A stretch of 64,000 nucleotides of DNA from Yinghuangia elevatio (GCF_040649515.1 NZ_JBEZFP010000030.1:1-64000); one strand, 5' to 3'; counted from the first letter of the stretch, positions 53,767 through 62,914 are shown. The notes: a model not told the origin generated them from the sequence alone. Made by a program: numbers and translations.

Positions 53767-53987
53767 ATGTTCATCCTTACGGCTCAGCGCCGCCCCCACC
53801 CCCACGGCACGCCGATGCCCTCCTCGCGTGACCTACGCCGCCCAGCCGTACGTGCCCGGTGGGGGCGGTGTACGGCGCCGATAGAATGGCACCGGCGTAC
53901 TCTGTTCCGGCGCGCCCGGGCGGGTCCCCGCGCCCACCCCACCAGCCACGCCCACCAGCCACCTCACCAAACACCAGGGAAGCCACG

Positions 53988-55061
53988 TTGTCGCTCACCA
54001 TCGGAATCGTCGGTCTGCCCAACGTCGGCAAGTCCACCCTGTTCAACGCCCTCACCAAGAACAACGTGCTCGCGGCGAACTACCCGTTCGCGACGATCGA
54101 GCCCAACGTGGGCGTGGTGGGCGTTCCCGACGAGCGGCTGGGCAAGCTCGCCGAGATCTTCGCCTCGCAGAAGGTGCTCCCCGCCACCGTCGACTTCGTC
54201 GACATCGCGGGTATCGTGCGCGGCGCCTCGGAGGGTGAGGGTCTGGGCAACAAGTTCCTCGCCAACATCCGCGAGTCGGACGCGATCTGCCAGGTCATCC
54301 GGGTCTTCACCGACCCGGACGTGGTCCATGTCGACGGCAAGGTCTCGCCGAAGGACGACATGGAGACCATCAACACCGAGCTGATCCTCGCCGACCTCCA
54401 GACCATCGAGAAGGTGCTGCCGCGCCTGCAGAAGGAGTCGCGGCTCAAGAAAGAGTCGGCGGTCGCCGCGCAGGCGGTCGAAGAGGCCCAGAAGGTGCTG
54501 GAGAGCGGCCAGACCGTGTTCGCCGCCGGCCTCGACTCCGCCCCGCTGCGTGAACTGCACCTGCTGACCGCGAAGCCGTTCCTCTATGTCTTCAACGTCG
54601 ACGAAGAGGAACTGGTCAACGAGGAGCTCAAGGCCGACCTGCGGGCGCTCGTCGCGCCCGCCGAGGCCATCTTCCTGGACGCCAAGATCGAGTCCGAGCT
54701 GATCGAACTCCCCGACGACGAGGCCCTCGAACTCCTGCAGAGCCTCGGCCAGGAGGAGTCCGGCCTGTCCCTCCTCGCCCGCGTCGGCTTCGCCACGCTC
54801 GGCCTGCAGACGTACCTCACGGCCGGCCCCAAGGAAGCCCGCGCCTGGACGATCAAGAAGGGCGCCACCGCCCCCGAGGCCGCCGGTGTCATCCACACCG
54901 ACTTCCAGCGCGGGTTCATCAAGGCCGAGGTGATCGCCTTCGACGACCTCGTCGAGACCGGCTCCCGCACCGAGGCCCGCGCCAAGGGCAAGGCCCGCAT
55001 GGAAGGCAAGGACTACGTCATGCAGGACGGCGACGTCGTCGAGTTCCGCTTCAACGTCTGA
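53988..55061 (+). CDS. ychF: Redox-regulated ATPase YchF (Obg-related)
   Basis: 357 residues. P-loop GLPNVGKSTLFNAL, DFVDIAGIVRGASEGEGLGNKFLANIRE (switch region, in parts), a coiled insertion and the C-terminal TGS domain (AWTIKKGATAPEAAGVIHTDF). YchF binds ATP in preference to GTP and associates with ribosomes. TTG start with an AGGGA site; homology begins at LSLTIGIVG. Confidence 0.96.
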   Translation: MSLTIGIVGLPNVGKSTLFNALTKNNVLAANYPFATIEPNVGVVGVPDERLGKLAEIFASQKVLPATVDFVDIAGIVRGASEGEGLGNKFLANIRESDAICQVIRVFTDPDVVHVDGKVSPKDDMETINTELILADLQTIEKVLPRLQKESRLKKESAVAAQAVEEAQKVLESGQTVFAAGLDSAPLRELHLLTAKPFLYVFNVDEEELVNEELKADLRALVAPAEAIFLDAKIESELIELPDDEALELLQSLGQEESGLSLLARVGFATLGLQTYLTAGPKEARAWTIKKGATAPEAAGVIHTDFQRGFIKAEVIAFDDLVETGSRTEARAKGKARMEGKDYVMQDGDVVEFRFNV

Positions 55062-55222
55062 GCGGCCGGCACGTGGGAGCGGCCGAGCGTTCGACCCGGC
55101 GCGGGTTCTGATCCGGGCTCGTCGCGGCCTGACATTGCCGTGACAAGTACAGGACCGGAAGGACGTATTACCGTTTCGCGTCGGACCGATGGTGTTCGTC
55201 TCTTGGGAAAATCCGATCCTGC

Positions 55223-55237
55223 TAGCATCTCGCCGCA
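55223..55237 (+). promoter_or_regulatory. Extended -10 promoter giving a leaderless transcript
   Basis: TGC-TAGCAT (hexamer 55223-55228) is an extended -10 element ending 8 bases before the ATG at 55237, and no ribosome site lies between. The mRNA would start at or next to the start codon. A TTGGGA at 55204-55209 is too close for a normal -35. Confidence 0.5.
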
Positions 55238-56307
55238 TGGTGACGGAGAACCGGCCGAGCGGCTGGTATAAGGATCCCTCGGGGCAGCCGAACACGCTGC
55301 GTTGGTGGAACGGTTCGTCGTGGACCGACGACTTCCGCCTCCAGTCCGACTTCCTTGGGTCCTCGAACACGGGGGACGAGGCGCAGTCGAACGCCCAGAA
55401 CTCCGCTGCACAGGCGCCGCCCGCCGGGCCGCAGCCGCCGTACACGGTGCACGACGAAGTGGCCGCGCAGCCGACCGTGGCCGCGTCGGCGTCGGTTCAG
55501 CCGCCCTGGCCCGGGGCCGACCGTCCCATCCCGCAGCCGATCGCATCCGTGCAGTTCGAGGCCGTCGAGCCGGACCGGCGCAAGCGGTTCGTCATCATGG
55601 CCGTCGTGGCGGCCGTCCTCGCGGTGGGCACCGGACTCGGCGGATACTTCCTGGGCCAGGGCGACGACGACAAGGCGACCACGACCGCCGGGCCGTCGCC
55701 GACCACGTCGGCCACCGTCGCCGCGCCCGCCGATGTCACCAGTCCCGACGGGTTCGCCGGCAGCGCGCTGGCCGGCGGCAAGCCGATCCCCGGGGCGCAG
55801 GCGATCACCGGGCCCAAGGAGATTGCGAAGTTCTCCGTTCCCGCCGGGTGGACACCGCAGGTCAACCCCAAGGCCACAAGCGAAGAGAGCCGCTTCGTTC
55901 TCGCGCCGTACGAGTGCACCGGGAGGGCCGCCAACACCTGCACCCGGGGTACTGTCGTGCATAATCTCCGCCTGTTGAGCGGCGGTTGGTCCGACCTCAA
56001 GTCGCTCACCCTGGGCATGGGCGGGGAACTGCTCGCCGTCCAAGGCGGTACCCCCGAGGTCGCGGCCAAGCCGCTGAAGCAGCAGGCGATCACGTTCCAG
56101 GGAAACGACGCGTACCTTGCGCTGTGGGACCTGCCGAACCTGGTCGGGAAGACCGCGCCGAGCAGTTACTGCGGCGTCCTCTCGGTGCGGATCGGCACCA
56201 CGGAAGAGGTCGCGGTGTTCCAGATGTGCCTGGACCGTACCGCCGAGGCGCCCGCCGTCTCGCTCATGGACGAGATCGCCAACTCGATCCAGATGCAGAA
56301 GAAATAG
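55237..56307 (+). CDS. DUF2510 membrane protein
   Basis: 356 residues. An N-terminal DUF2510 motif (SGWYKDPSGQPNTLRWWNGSSWTDDF, in parts), a Pro/Gln linker, one TM helix at about 122-143 (FVIMAVVAAVLAVGTGLGGYFLG) and a C-terminal extracytoplasmic domain of about 170 residues with two Cys pairs (YECTGRAANTCTRG, SYCGVLS...QMCLDRT). Function unknown. It precedes the GT2 gene by 77 bases on the same strand and may be part of the same unit. Confidence 0.82.
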   Translation: MVTENRPSGWYKDPSGQPNTLRWWNGSSWTDDFRLQSDFLGSSNTGDEAQSNAQNSAAQAPPAGPQPPYTVHDEVAAQPTVAASASVQPPWPGADRPIPQPIASVQFEAVEPDRRKRFVIMAVVAAVLAVGTGLGGYFLGQGDDDKATTTAGPSPTTSATVAAPADVTSPDGFAGSALAGGKPIPGAQAITGPKEIAKFSVPAGWTPQVNPKATSEESRFVLAPYECTGRAANTCTRGTVVHNLRLLSGGWSDLKSLTLGMGGELLAVQGGTPEVAAKPLKQQAITFQGNDAYLALWDLPNLVGKTAPSSYCGVLSVRIGTTEEVAVFQMCLDRTAEAPAVSLMDEIANSIQMQKK

Positions 56308-56384
56308 GCCCCGCCGCGGCGGTGAACCGGACCGCCGCCGGCACTTGAACCGAAGCGCAAGTCGCAAGAGGAGGGACACGGTCC

Positions 56385-58511
56385 GTGTCTGGGACGGGGG
56401 ACCGCCGTGGCCGCCGCAGGGCCCGTGAGGGCCGAGTTCGCCGCGCCAACAAGCGCGAGCGCAGGAACCGAATAGCGCACCGCGCGTATCTGGACTGCGC
56501 CACTGTCGCGGGCCCGCTGAACCCGGCTCCGGACGGCCCTTACACGGTCGCCTTCCGCGCGGTCGCCCGTCCGTGGACCAAGTTCACGCTGCACGTGCTT
56601 GTGCTCGTCAACGTCGTCGCGGGCCTTGCCTTCGTGGGCTGGCTGCTGCTGCCCGAGCACGTTCCCGGAGCCGGCATCACCTGGGTCCAGGGATGGAAGC
56701 TCACAGTGGCGCGCATCGCGTTCTGCGCGGTGATCATCGTGGAACTCACCCGGCTTGTCCAGACCGTCTCGGTGTGGATTTTCGCCTCCCGGGCGAAGGA
56801 CCCGCTGCCGGTCGAGCCCGAGAGCGGGCTGCGCGTCGCCGTGCTCACGACCATCGTCCCGGCCAAGGAGCCGATCGAGATCGTGGAGCGCACGCTCGTC
56901 GCGATGAAGGAGATCGAGTACGACGGCCAGGTCGACGTCTGGATCCTCGACGAGGGCGACGACCCCGAGGTGAAGGCCATGGCCGCCCGCATCGGCGTGC
57001 ACCACTTCAGCCGCAAGGGCAGGCCCGAATACAACCGCCTGGAAGGCGAGTTCCGCGCCAAGACCAAGTCGGGCAACCACAACTCCTGGCGCGCCGAGCA
57101 CGAGCACAACTACGACGTCGTCGCGCAGATGGACCCCGACCATGTGCCGCTGACGTGCTTCCTGGAACGCACCCTCGGCTACTTCCGGGATCCCGACGTC
57201 GCGTTCGTCGTCGCACCGCAGGTGTACGGCAACATGTACGACAACTGGGTCGCCCACGGCGCGGGCGTCCAGCAGTTCATGTTCAGCGGCGTCGTGGAAC
57301 GCGGCGGGAACGGCCTCGACGCCCCTCTGCTGATCGGCACCAACCACCTCTACCGGCCCACGGCCTGGCGGCAGATCGGTGGTTACCAGGACTCGATCAT
57401 CGAGGACCACCTCACCAGCATGCGGGTCCAGGGCACCGACAACCCGGCGACCGGAAACCGCTGGAAGGGCGTCTACACGCCCGACGTGCTGGCGATCGGC
57501 GAGGGCCCGACGTCCTGGACGGACTACTTCAACCAGCAGAAGCGCTGGGCATACGGCATCTGGGAGATACTCCTGGACCGCAAGATGCGCTCCGGGATCC
57601 GCCTGAGCCTGCGGCAGCGCATCCTGTACGGCTTCGTGCAGTTCTACTACCCCAGCGTCGCGGTCACGAGCCTGCTCGGCATCGTGGCGACCGCCACCTA
57701 CCTTCTGTGCGGCATCAGCGCGATGCGCGTCAACGGCGGCCACTGGCTGGCCCTGTGGGCCGCGAGCATGGGCAGTTGGTTCGTACTGTGGCTGTGGCTG
57801 AGGCGGTTCAACCTCGCGGCCCACGAGCGCCGCGAGGTCGGCGCGGCCGGCATAGCACTCACCTTGTTCGCCGGACCGGTGTACGTCTCCGCCGCGATCG
57901 CCGCCATCCTGCGCAGGCCCCTCGCGTACGCGGTCACCGCCAAGGGCGAGTTGCGCAGCGCCGAGTCCCTGAGCACGTTCCGCCTGCACCTGTTCTGGGC
58001 GGCGCTGGCGGGCGGCCTCATCGGGGCGAGCATCATGCTGTCCAACGACCAGACCGTCTTGCGGGTCTGGGCGGGGCTGGCGCTGTTCACCGGCCTCATG
58101 CCCCCGCTGATGTCCCTGTTCACCGGACGCCGCGCCGCCCGCGACGCGGTCAAGGCCGCGGCCTCGCGGGCCGAGCAACTCCAGGAGGCACGAGGGCGGG
58201 CGGCGGCCAAGCAGGCGAAGCAGGCCGAACGGGCCGAACGGGCTGAACAGGCCAAGAACGCCGCCGAGGCCGAGGAGGCCAAGTCGCCGCGCGGGGCGGG
58301 CGGGCAGGCCCACGTACCGATGCCGCGGGCCACCGACGACGGGACGGCCCATCCGGCCTCCGACCCGGCCGGGGAGCCGGCGTCCGGTAGGACGCGAGAT
58401 GCTGCGCCCGGCCAGACGGCCGACCAACCCGGCGACGAGGTGTCCGACTTCGACGGCTTGTACTACGACGAAACGGTGGCCGGTGCGCACGGCCGCCGGG
58501 CGGTGGGGTGA
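56385..58511 (+). CDS. Processive family 2 glycosyltransferase (cellulose-synthase-like)
   Basis: 708 residues. Two N-terminal TM helices, then a cytoplasmic GT-A domain with LDEGDD (about residue 188), the metal-binding DPDH (about 250), the general-base IIEDH (about 338) and the product-channel QQKRW (about 384), the full D, DxD, ED, QxxRW set of a processive synthase. At least five more TM helices follow, then a cytosolic Ala/Lys/Glu coiled tail (EQLQEARGRAAAKQAKQAER). Relatives polymerise beta-glucans or mannans across the membrane. No PilZ domain is seen, so c-di-GMP control is not indicated. It overlaps the GH26 gene by 4 bases. Confidence 0.94.
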   Translation: MSGTGDRRGRRRAREGRVRRANKRERRNRIAHRAYLDCATVAGPLNPAPDGPYTVAFRAVARPWTKFTLHVLVLVNVVAGLAFVGWLLLPEHVPGAGITWVQGWKLTVARIAFCAVIIVELTRLVQTVSVWIFASRAKDPLPVEPESGLRVAVLTTIVPAKEPIEIVERTLVAMKEIEYDGQVDVWILDEGDDPEVKAMAARIGVHHFSRKGRPEYNRLEGEFRAKTKSGNHNSWRAEHEHNYDVVAQMDPDHVPLTCFLERTLGYFRDPDVAFVVAPQVYGNMYDNWVAHGAGVQQFMFSGVVERGGNGLDAPLLIGTNHLYRPTAWRQIGGYQDSIIEDHLTSMRVQGTDNPATGNRWKGVYTPDVLAIGEGPTSWTDYFNQQKRWAYGIWEILLDRKMRSGIRLSLRQRILYGFVQFYYPSVAVTSLLGIVATATYLLCGISAMRVNGGHWLALWAASMGSWFVLWLWLRRFNLAAHERREVGAAGIALTLFAGPVYVSAAIAAILRRPLAYAVTAKGELRSAESLSTFRLHLFWAALAGGLIGASIMLSNDQTVLRVWAGLALFTGLMPPLMSLFTGRRAARDAVKAAASRAEQLQEARGRAAAKQAKQAERAERAEQAKNAAEAEEAKSPRGAGGQAHVPMPRATDDGTAHPASDPAGEPASGRTRDAAPGQTADQPGDEVSDFDGLYYDETVAGAHGRRAVG

Positions 58512-59821
58512 CGGTCGTGCGCATCACCGTCCCCCGCGTGCTGGGGGCCTTGGTCCTGGCCCTGATGATCACCTACACATTCGTGTGGGCGCCCAATCTC
58601 GTGGACTCCCAGGCGGCGCCGGAAGCGCCCGGCCTCGGGCCGATTCCCGAGCACCAGCCGGCCCCTTCCTGGGTCAAGGAGCGTGCCGCCGCGGCGCCGA
58701 CCGAGGTCTTCCCCCCGGCGGGCAAGAAGTTCCTCGGCATCATGACCGCGCACGGCTCGTACGACCTCGCGCCGCTCGACGAGTTCTCGCGCGCCGTCGG
58801 GCGCGACCCCTCCGTGCTGCAGTTCTCCGTGGGATGGGCCGACTCCCCGTTCGACCGGCGGCTGTTCGACCAGGTGGCGAAGCGGGGGCTGATGCCGCTG
58901 ATGGCCTGGGAGCCCTGGGACTTCCGCAAGGAGAGCCCGATCGAGGAGGAGCGCGGCAACCAGCCCGAGTACGCGCTGCGCCACATCATCGCGGGCCGGT
59001 TCGACGACTACATCACCAAGTGGGCCGAGGGCGTCAAGGAACTGGGCTACCCGGTCGCGATCCGCTTCGCCCACGAGATGAACGGCTTCTGGTACCCCTG
59101 GGCCGCCCAGGCCAACGGCAACACGACGGACCAGTACATCCAGGCGTGGCGCCACGTCCACGACATCTTCACGCGGGTCGGCGCGGACGACGTGACCTGG
59201 GTGTGGAGCCCGAACCGCGACTACGACGGCTCGACGCCGATGCAGTCGCTCTACCCGGGGGACGAGTACGTCGACTGGGTCGGGCTGTCCGGCTACTTCG
59301 GCACCAAGGGTGTCGAGGAGTACAAGTCCTTCAACGAGATCTTCCAGCCGACCGTCCGTGCGCTGCGCCGGTTCACCCAGCGGCCCGTCGTCATCACCGA
59401 GACCGGTGCGGTGGACTTCGACGGACGCAAGGCGGAGTGGATCTCCGAGATGTTCCGGCAACTGCCGGAGAATCCGGACCTCATCGGCGTCATCTGGTAC
59501 GAGGCACGCAAGGAGCGCGAGGCGGACTGGCGGATCGCCGTGTCTCCGGCCGCGTCGGAGGCTTACCGTACCGGCATGGGGGATGCGCGGTACGACGTGA
59601 AGTGGACTTTCAAGGCGACTCCGCAGCACTCCGTGGAGCAGACCGCCGACCCGCCGAAGTCGCCCGCGCCGCCTTCGGCTCCGTCCACCACGACGAAGCC
59701 GCCGACGAGCACGGCCCCGGCCCGCCCGACGACGACGAAGCCGCCGACCAGGACCACCACGAGACCGGCGGGCTCCAGGACGCCGACGGCCACCCGGACC
59801 GCTCGGGGCGGGGCGGGCTGA
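58508..59821 (+). CDS. Membrane-anchored family 26 glycoside hydrolase
   Basis: 437 residues. One N-terminal TM anchor (VLGALVLALMITYTFVWAP), then a GH26 TIM barrel with the acid/base Glu190 in IRFAHEMNGFWYPW and nucleophile Glu298 in VVITETGAVD, plus VWSPNRDYDGSTPM. The last 70 residues are a Pro/Thr stalk with TTTKPPT repeats. GH26 enzymes are beta-mannanases or mixed-linkage glucanases. Coupled translation with the GT2 synthase suggests it trims the nascent polymer. Confidence 0.92.
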   Translation: MTVVRITVPRVLGALVLALMITYTFVWAPNLVDSQAAPEAPGLGPIPEHQPAPSWVKERAAAAPTEVFPPAGKKFLGIMTAHGSYDLAPLDEFSRAVGRDPSVLQFSVGWADSPFDRRLFDQVAKRGLMPLMAWEPWDFRKESPIEEERGNQPEYALRHIIAGRFDDYITKWAEGVKELGYPVAIRFAHEMNGFWYPWAAQANGNTTDQYIQAWRHVHDIFTRVGADDVTWVWSPNRDYDGSTPMQSLYPGDEYVDWVGLSGYFGTKGVEEYKSFNEIFQPTVRALRRFTQRPVVITETGAVDFDGRKAEWISEMFRQLPENPDLIGVIWYEARKEREADWRIAVSPAASEAYRTGMGDARYDVKWTFKATPQHSVEQTADPPKSPAPPSAPSTTTKPPTSTAPARPTTTKPPTRTTTRPAGSRTPTATRTARGGAG

Positions 59822-59824
59822 GCC

Positions 59825-61078
59825 GTGCTGATGAGGGCGGGGGAGATCACGCGACTGCGTTCCACGGCCCGCAGCCACCCGGTGCTCACCGCGGCTGCGG
59901 CCCTGTTGGTGGTGGCCGCGTTGCTCGGCGCCTGGATGCTCATGCCGCCGCGCTTCATGGACGACTTGCAGCGGGCGGCCGCCGCGCAGGAGCGCCCGCC
60001 CGCGCCCATCGCGCAAGTGGTGCCGGGAACGGACGAGTTGTGCTCGGGTGAAGTGAACCGGCACCCGGCCCGCGAGGTCGCCGGCGGGCGCTACCAGGTG
60101 AACCCGAACGAGTGGAACGCGGTCGGCGGACTGTGCATCCGTTCGGACGGCGGCACGGACTTCCGGATCAGCCAGAGCGGGGTCAACGGGCGGACGGTGG
60201 TCGACCCGGACCGCGGCCCGGGGGCGTACGCGCACATCACCACCCCGCTGAACGGCGGCATTCTGCCCATCCGCGTCGACAACCTGCGGTACGCCGTGAG
60301 CAGTTGGACCACCGCGACGGTCGACTCGGGCACCTGGAACGCGGCGTACGACCTGTGGTTCAGTCCGGTCCACGGCGAGTGCTCGTTCACCGCCAGCGCC
60401 GAGCTGATGATCTGGATCGACAGCCGGGGCAAGGAGCCGTCGGGGGAGAAGGTCGACGACCCCGTGCGGATCGCGGGCGTTTCGTACACGGTGTACCAAC
60501 TGCCCAAGAAGAGCAGTCACACGGTGATCGTGTACCAGTTGGACGACCCCACGCAGGCGGTCCGGGACCTCGACCTGCGGGCGTTCGCCCTCGACGCCGT
60601 CCAGCGCGGGTACGTCCCCAAGGACTCCGAACTGTGCTCCGTGCAGGCCGGTTTCGAGGTCTGGGACGGCGGCGTCGGGCTGCGCACCGAGTCCTTCTCG
60701 TTCGACGCCGCGGTCGGCCTGCCGCGCGGCGCCGTCACGTCGGGACTGCCCGGCATGTGCCTCGCGGCTCCGGTGGACGGCCGGACCCCGGTCGTCGCCA
60801 CCTGCGACGCGTCACCCGCGCAGGAGTGGACGACCGACCGGAACACGCTGGTCCAGGACGGCAGATGCCTGGAGGCCGGACGCAACGGCGCGGTGTTCCT
60901 CGCGAAATGCACGGAGGCCACCACCCAGCAGTGGCAGGCGGGACCGGACGATTCGCTGGTGGGCGAGGCCTCGGGCAAGTGCCTCGCCGCCGGGGACCCG
61001 GCCCCGAACCGGTCGTCGGTGCCGCGCGTCCAGACGTGCGAACGCGGGGCGGCGCAGACGTGGTACCCGCCCCGCTGA
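59825..61078 (+). CDS. Family 12 glycoside hydrolase with ricin-type lectin domain
   Basis: 417 residues. An N-terminal TM/signal anchor (VLTAAAALLVVAALLGAWML), a GH12 beta-jelly roll with EWNAVGGLCI, nucleophile Glu193 in SAELMIWIDSRG and acid/base Glu278 in SVQAGFEVWDGGVGL, then a C-terminal ricin B trefoil with AQEW, TQQW and AQTW. GH12 enzymes cut beta-1,4-glucan, xyloglucan or mixed-linkage glucan. It starts 3 bases after the GH26 stop, so it is in the same operon as the synthase. Confidence 0.92.
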   Translation: MLMRAGEITRLRSTARSHPVLTAAAALLVVAALLGAWMLMPPRFMDDLQRAAAAQERPPAPIAQVVPGTDELCSGEVNRHPAREVAGGRYQVNPNEWNAVGGLCIRSDGGTDFRISQSGVNGRTVVDPDRGPGAYAHITTPLNGGILPIRVDNLRYAVSSWTTATVDSGTWNAAYDLWFSPVHGECSFTASAELMIWIDSRGKEPSGEKVDDPVRIAGVSYTVYQLPKKSSHTVIVYQLDDPTQAVRDLDLRAFALDAVQRGYVPKDSELCSVQAGFEVWDGGVGLRTESFSFDAAVGLPRGAVTSGLPGMCLAAPVDGRTPVVATCDASPAQEWTTDRNTLVQDGRCLEAGRNGAVFLAKCTEATTQQWQAGPDDSLVGEASGKCLAAGDPAPNRSSVPRVQTCERGAAQTWYPPR

Positions 61079-61119
61079 CCGGGCCCGGCCGCGCCGGCCG
61101 GCTCGGCCGCCCTGGCTGA

Positions 61120-61242
61120 AGAGTTCGAGCTGGAGAGCGGGGCGAGGTCGGTGACGTCGAGGACCTCGGCGTACCAGCGAGCGCCGGCGTCGCAATCGGT
61201 GACGGACAGTGTGACGTGCGAGAAGCCGATGTGTCCGGGCAT
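61120..61242 (-). pseudogene. N-terminal fragment of a VOC/glyoxalase-family gene
   Basis: About 40 residues (GFSHVTLSVTDCDAGARWYAEVLDVTDLAP) match the first strand and helix of a VOC-fold protein. The frame then runs into unrelated sequence that is antisense to the GH12 gene. The start is intact and faces the operator pair at 61266-61318. Confidence 0.65.
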
Positions 61243-61265
61243 GGGACCCCCGGGATCGAAACGCG

Positions 61266-61286
61266 GATACTCCGGCTCGGAGTATC
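61266..61286. promoter_or_regulatory. Operator palindrome 1 (9-bp arms)
   Basis: GATACTCCG and CGGAGTATC flank the 3-base spacer GCT; the arms are perfect. It lies between the divergent VOC and PadR remnants and has the form of a PadR- or TetR-type operator. Confidence 0.7.
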
Positions 61287-61299
61287 TGGCGCCGGCAAC

Positions 61300-61318
61300 A
61301 TACTCCGGGCCGGAGTGT
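61300..61318. promoter_or_regulatory. Operator palindrome 2
   Basis: ATACTCCG and CGGAGTGT flank GGC, with 7 of 8 positions paired. The core is the same as in palindrome 1, 33 bp away centre to centre (three helical turns). Confidence 0.65.
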
Positions 61319-61319
61319 C

Positions 61320-61742
61320 TTGCCGGCGTCGCGGTCCGTCAGCGCCGTGTACGAGGAGCCCAAGCGCCTGGTCGCCGACGGGCTCGCGGACGCCCGTAAG
61401 GAGTATCACCGGCAAGCGCCCGCGGACCGTGTACGCCGTCACCGAGGCGGGCCGGACCGTCCTGCGCGCCTGGCTCGCGCACGAGCGCGAGACCCCGACC
61501 GCCGGGAAGGCGACCTGCTGCGCGTCGCGTTGCGCGATCAGGGCGAACTGGGCGACATGCGCTGGACCCTCGCCCGCATGCGCGCGGACGCCGCCGACTG
61601 GGTCGGGCAGAGCCGCGCGCGGGCGGACGAATACGCCGCGACGGGTGGTCCGCACCCCGAGCGCCTGCCCGTCATCACCCTGGTCACGCGGATGTTCACG
61701 GAGCAGGCGGAGGCGGCGTACCGCTGGGCGGTGTGGGCGTAA
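61320..61742 (+). pseudogene. Truncated, twice-frameshifted PadR regulator
   Basis: Reading across two frames reconstructs most of a PadR protein: PASRSVSAVYEEPKRLVADGLADARKEY in one frame, then TGKRPRTVYAVTEAGRTVLRAWLAHERETP in the next, then GDLLRVALRDQGELGDMRWTLARMRAD and VITLVTRMFTEQAEAAYRWAVWA back in the first (each in parts). The frame changes lie near 61410 and 61500. The first helices of the winged helix are missing. The C-terminal coiled domain is intact in sequence but cannot be made. Confidence 0.75.
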
Positions 61743-61931
61743 GGGGCAGTGGCCGAATGGGAAGGCGTGACGCCGGAGTCAGGCGTCCGCGTCCCGGCCG
61801 ATGCCTTCACCCCGACGGCCGACGAGGCCGAGCCGGGCCGCCGAGGCAGGCGCCGCCGGGCCCGGCCGCACGCCGGGCCCCGCCCAGCCGGATCTGGTCG
61901 TGCCGGATCCCGCCGCGCCCGACCACGCCGG

Positions 61932-62450
61932 CTACGAGGCCAGCGGTCCGTACCCCGCGTAGTAGCTGCGCGCCGGGAGGACCGGGACCCACAGCGTGGT
62001 CTCGCCTTCGCGGGCGAACGTGAAGGTGACGCGCCGCGTGTCGCCCGAACGGACCAGGTCCGCCGCGTTCGGGACGACCGCCGTCGTGTTGCCCGGACCA
62101 CCGAGTTGCAGCGTCTGCTTCGGCAGCACCCGCAGTTCGGGGTGGTTCGGGGCCGGGGTGATCTCGGCCGGGAGCGGGAGCTCGTTCACCGAGATCCGCT
62201 GGATCTGGTCGGGGGCTCCGCCGCCGTTGTAGATGGAGCCGGTCACCGCCAGCGGCCCGCCGCCGCCGAGCGGCCCGGTCAGCAGCACGACGTTCTGGAT
62301 CAGCAGCGGCCCGAGCGAGGCGGCCGGGGTGTCGGGGCGGATCTCCAGCGTCTCGGCCTTTTTGCCCGCCCCGCAGCCCGCGAGGGCGAGGGGGACGGCG
62401 GCCAGGAGCACTGCGGCGAGGGCGCGGCGGAAGCGGTGGGGGTGCGGCAC
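61932..62450 (-). CDS. LpqE-like lipoprotein
   Basis: 172 residues with a lipobox (LALAGCGAG). The mature part (ASLGPLLIQNVVLLTGPLGG, LAVTGSIYNGGGAPDQIQRI, FTFAREGETTLWVPVLPA) matches the beta-sandwich LpqE/DUF461 type, distantly related to PCuAC copper chaperones but without their Met/His copper ligands. Function unknown. GTG start. Confidence 0.78.
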   Translation of the reverse strand: MPHPHRFRRALAAVLLAAVPLALAGCGAGKKAETLEIRPDTPAASLGPLLIQNVVLLTGPLGGGGPLAVTGSIYNGGGAPDQIQRISVNELPLPAEITPAPNHPELRVLPKQTLQLGGPGNTTAVVPNAADLVRSGDTRRVTFTFAREGETTLWVPVLPARSYYAGYGPLAS

Positions 62451-62614
62451 GGCGGCGTCTCTCCATCACTCTCGGAGCGAGTCGGATACCTGCGTCATGT
62501 CGCGATTATCCGAATTCTCCGAAAAGTATGTATGGCGGCGCCTGCCCCGGCCCGCCGACGCGCCGGAGCCCGCTGACACCCGGGCCCCACCCCCTGCCGA
62601 CCGGCGCCCAGCCG

Positions 62615-62914
62615 CTACTTCGCGCCGTGCTGCCGGGCGATGGCGTCGATGTCGGCCGCCAACTCGACGTCCAAGGAGGTGACGCCGCCCGCATCGTGCG
62701 TGCTCAGCGCGATGTGCAGGGTGCGCCACCGGATGTCGATGTCGGGGTGGTGGTTCATGTCCTCGGCGGCGACCGCGATCACGTCCACGATCCGGATCGC
62801 GGTCGGGAAGTCCGGCGCGGTGAGCGTCCGGCGGATTTGCTTGAAGTCTCCCGTCCAGTTGTCCAGGCCCGAGAGGGCGGCGAGTACGGCGGCTTCGTCC
62901 AGGATTTGCGGCAT
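62615..62914 (-). CDS. 4a-hydroxytetrahydrobiopterin dehydratase (pterin-4a-carbinolamine dehydratase)
   Basis: 99 residues with the family signature EDMNHHPDIDIRWRTLHIAL and DFPTAIRIVDVIAVAAE. It dehydrates the 4a-carbinolamine formed by aromatic amino acid hydroxylases or acts as a stability factor. Length is normal. It is divergent from the MutT-like gene. Confidence 0.94.
   Translation of the reverse strand: MPQILDEAAVLAALSGLDNWTGDFKQIRRTLTAPDFPTAIRIVDVIAVAAEDMNHHPDIDIRWRTLHIALSTHDAGGVTSLDVELAADIDAIARQHGAK

Noticed and set aside
61744..61812. tRNA-like segment (AGTGGCCGAATGGGAAGGCG, a stem with a 7-base loop)
   Set aside because: There is no T-arm GTTCGA, no U before the would-be anticodon and the acceptor arms do not pair. 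It folds as a simple imperfect hairpin, not a cloverleaf.
61079..61931. Insertion sequence or phage remnant
   Set aside because: No transposase, integrase, terminal repeats or target duplication; the region is explained by decay of a VOC-PadR pair.
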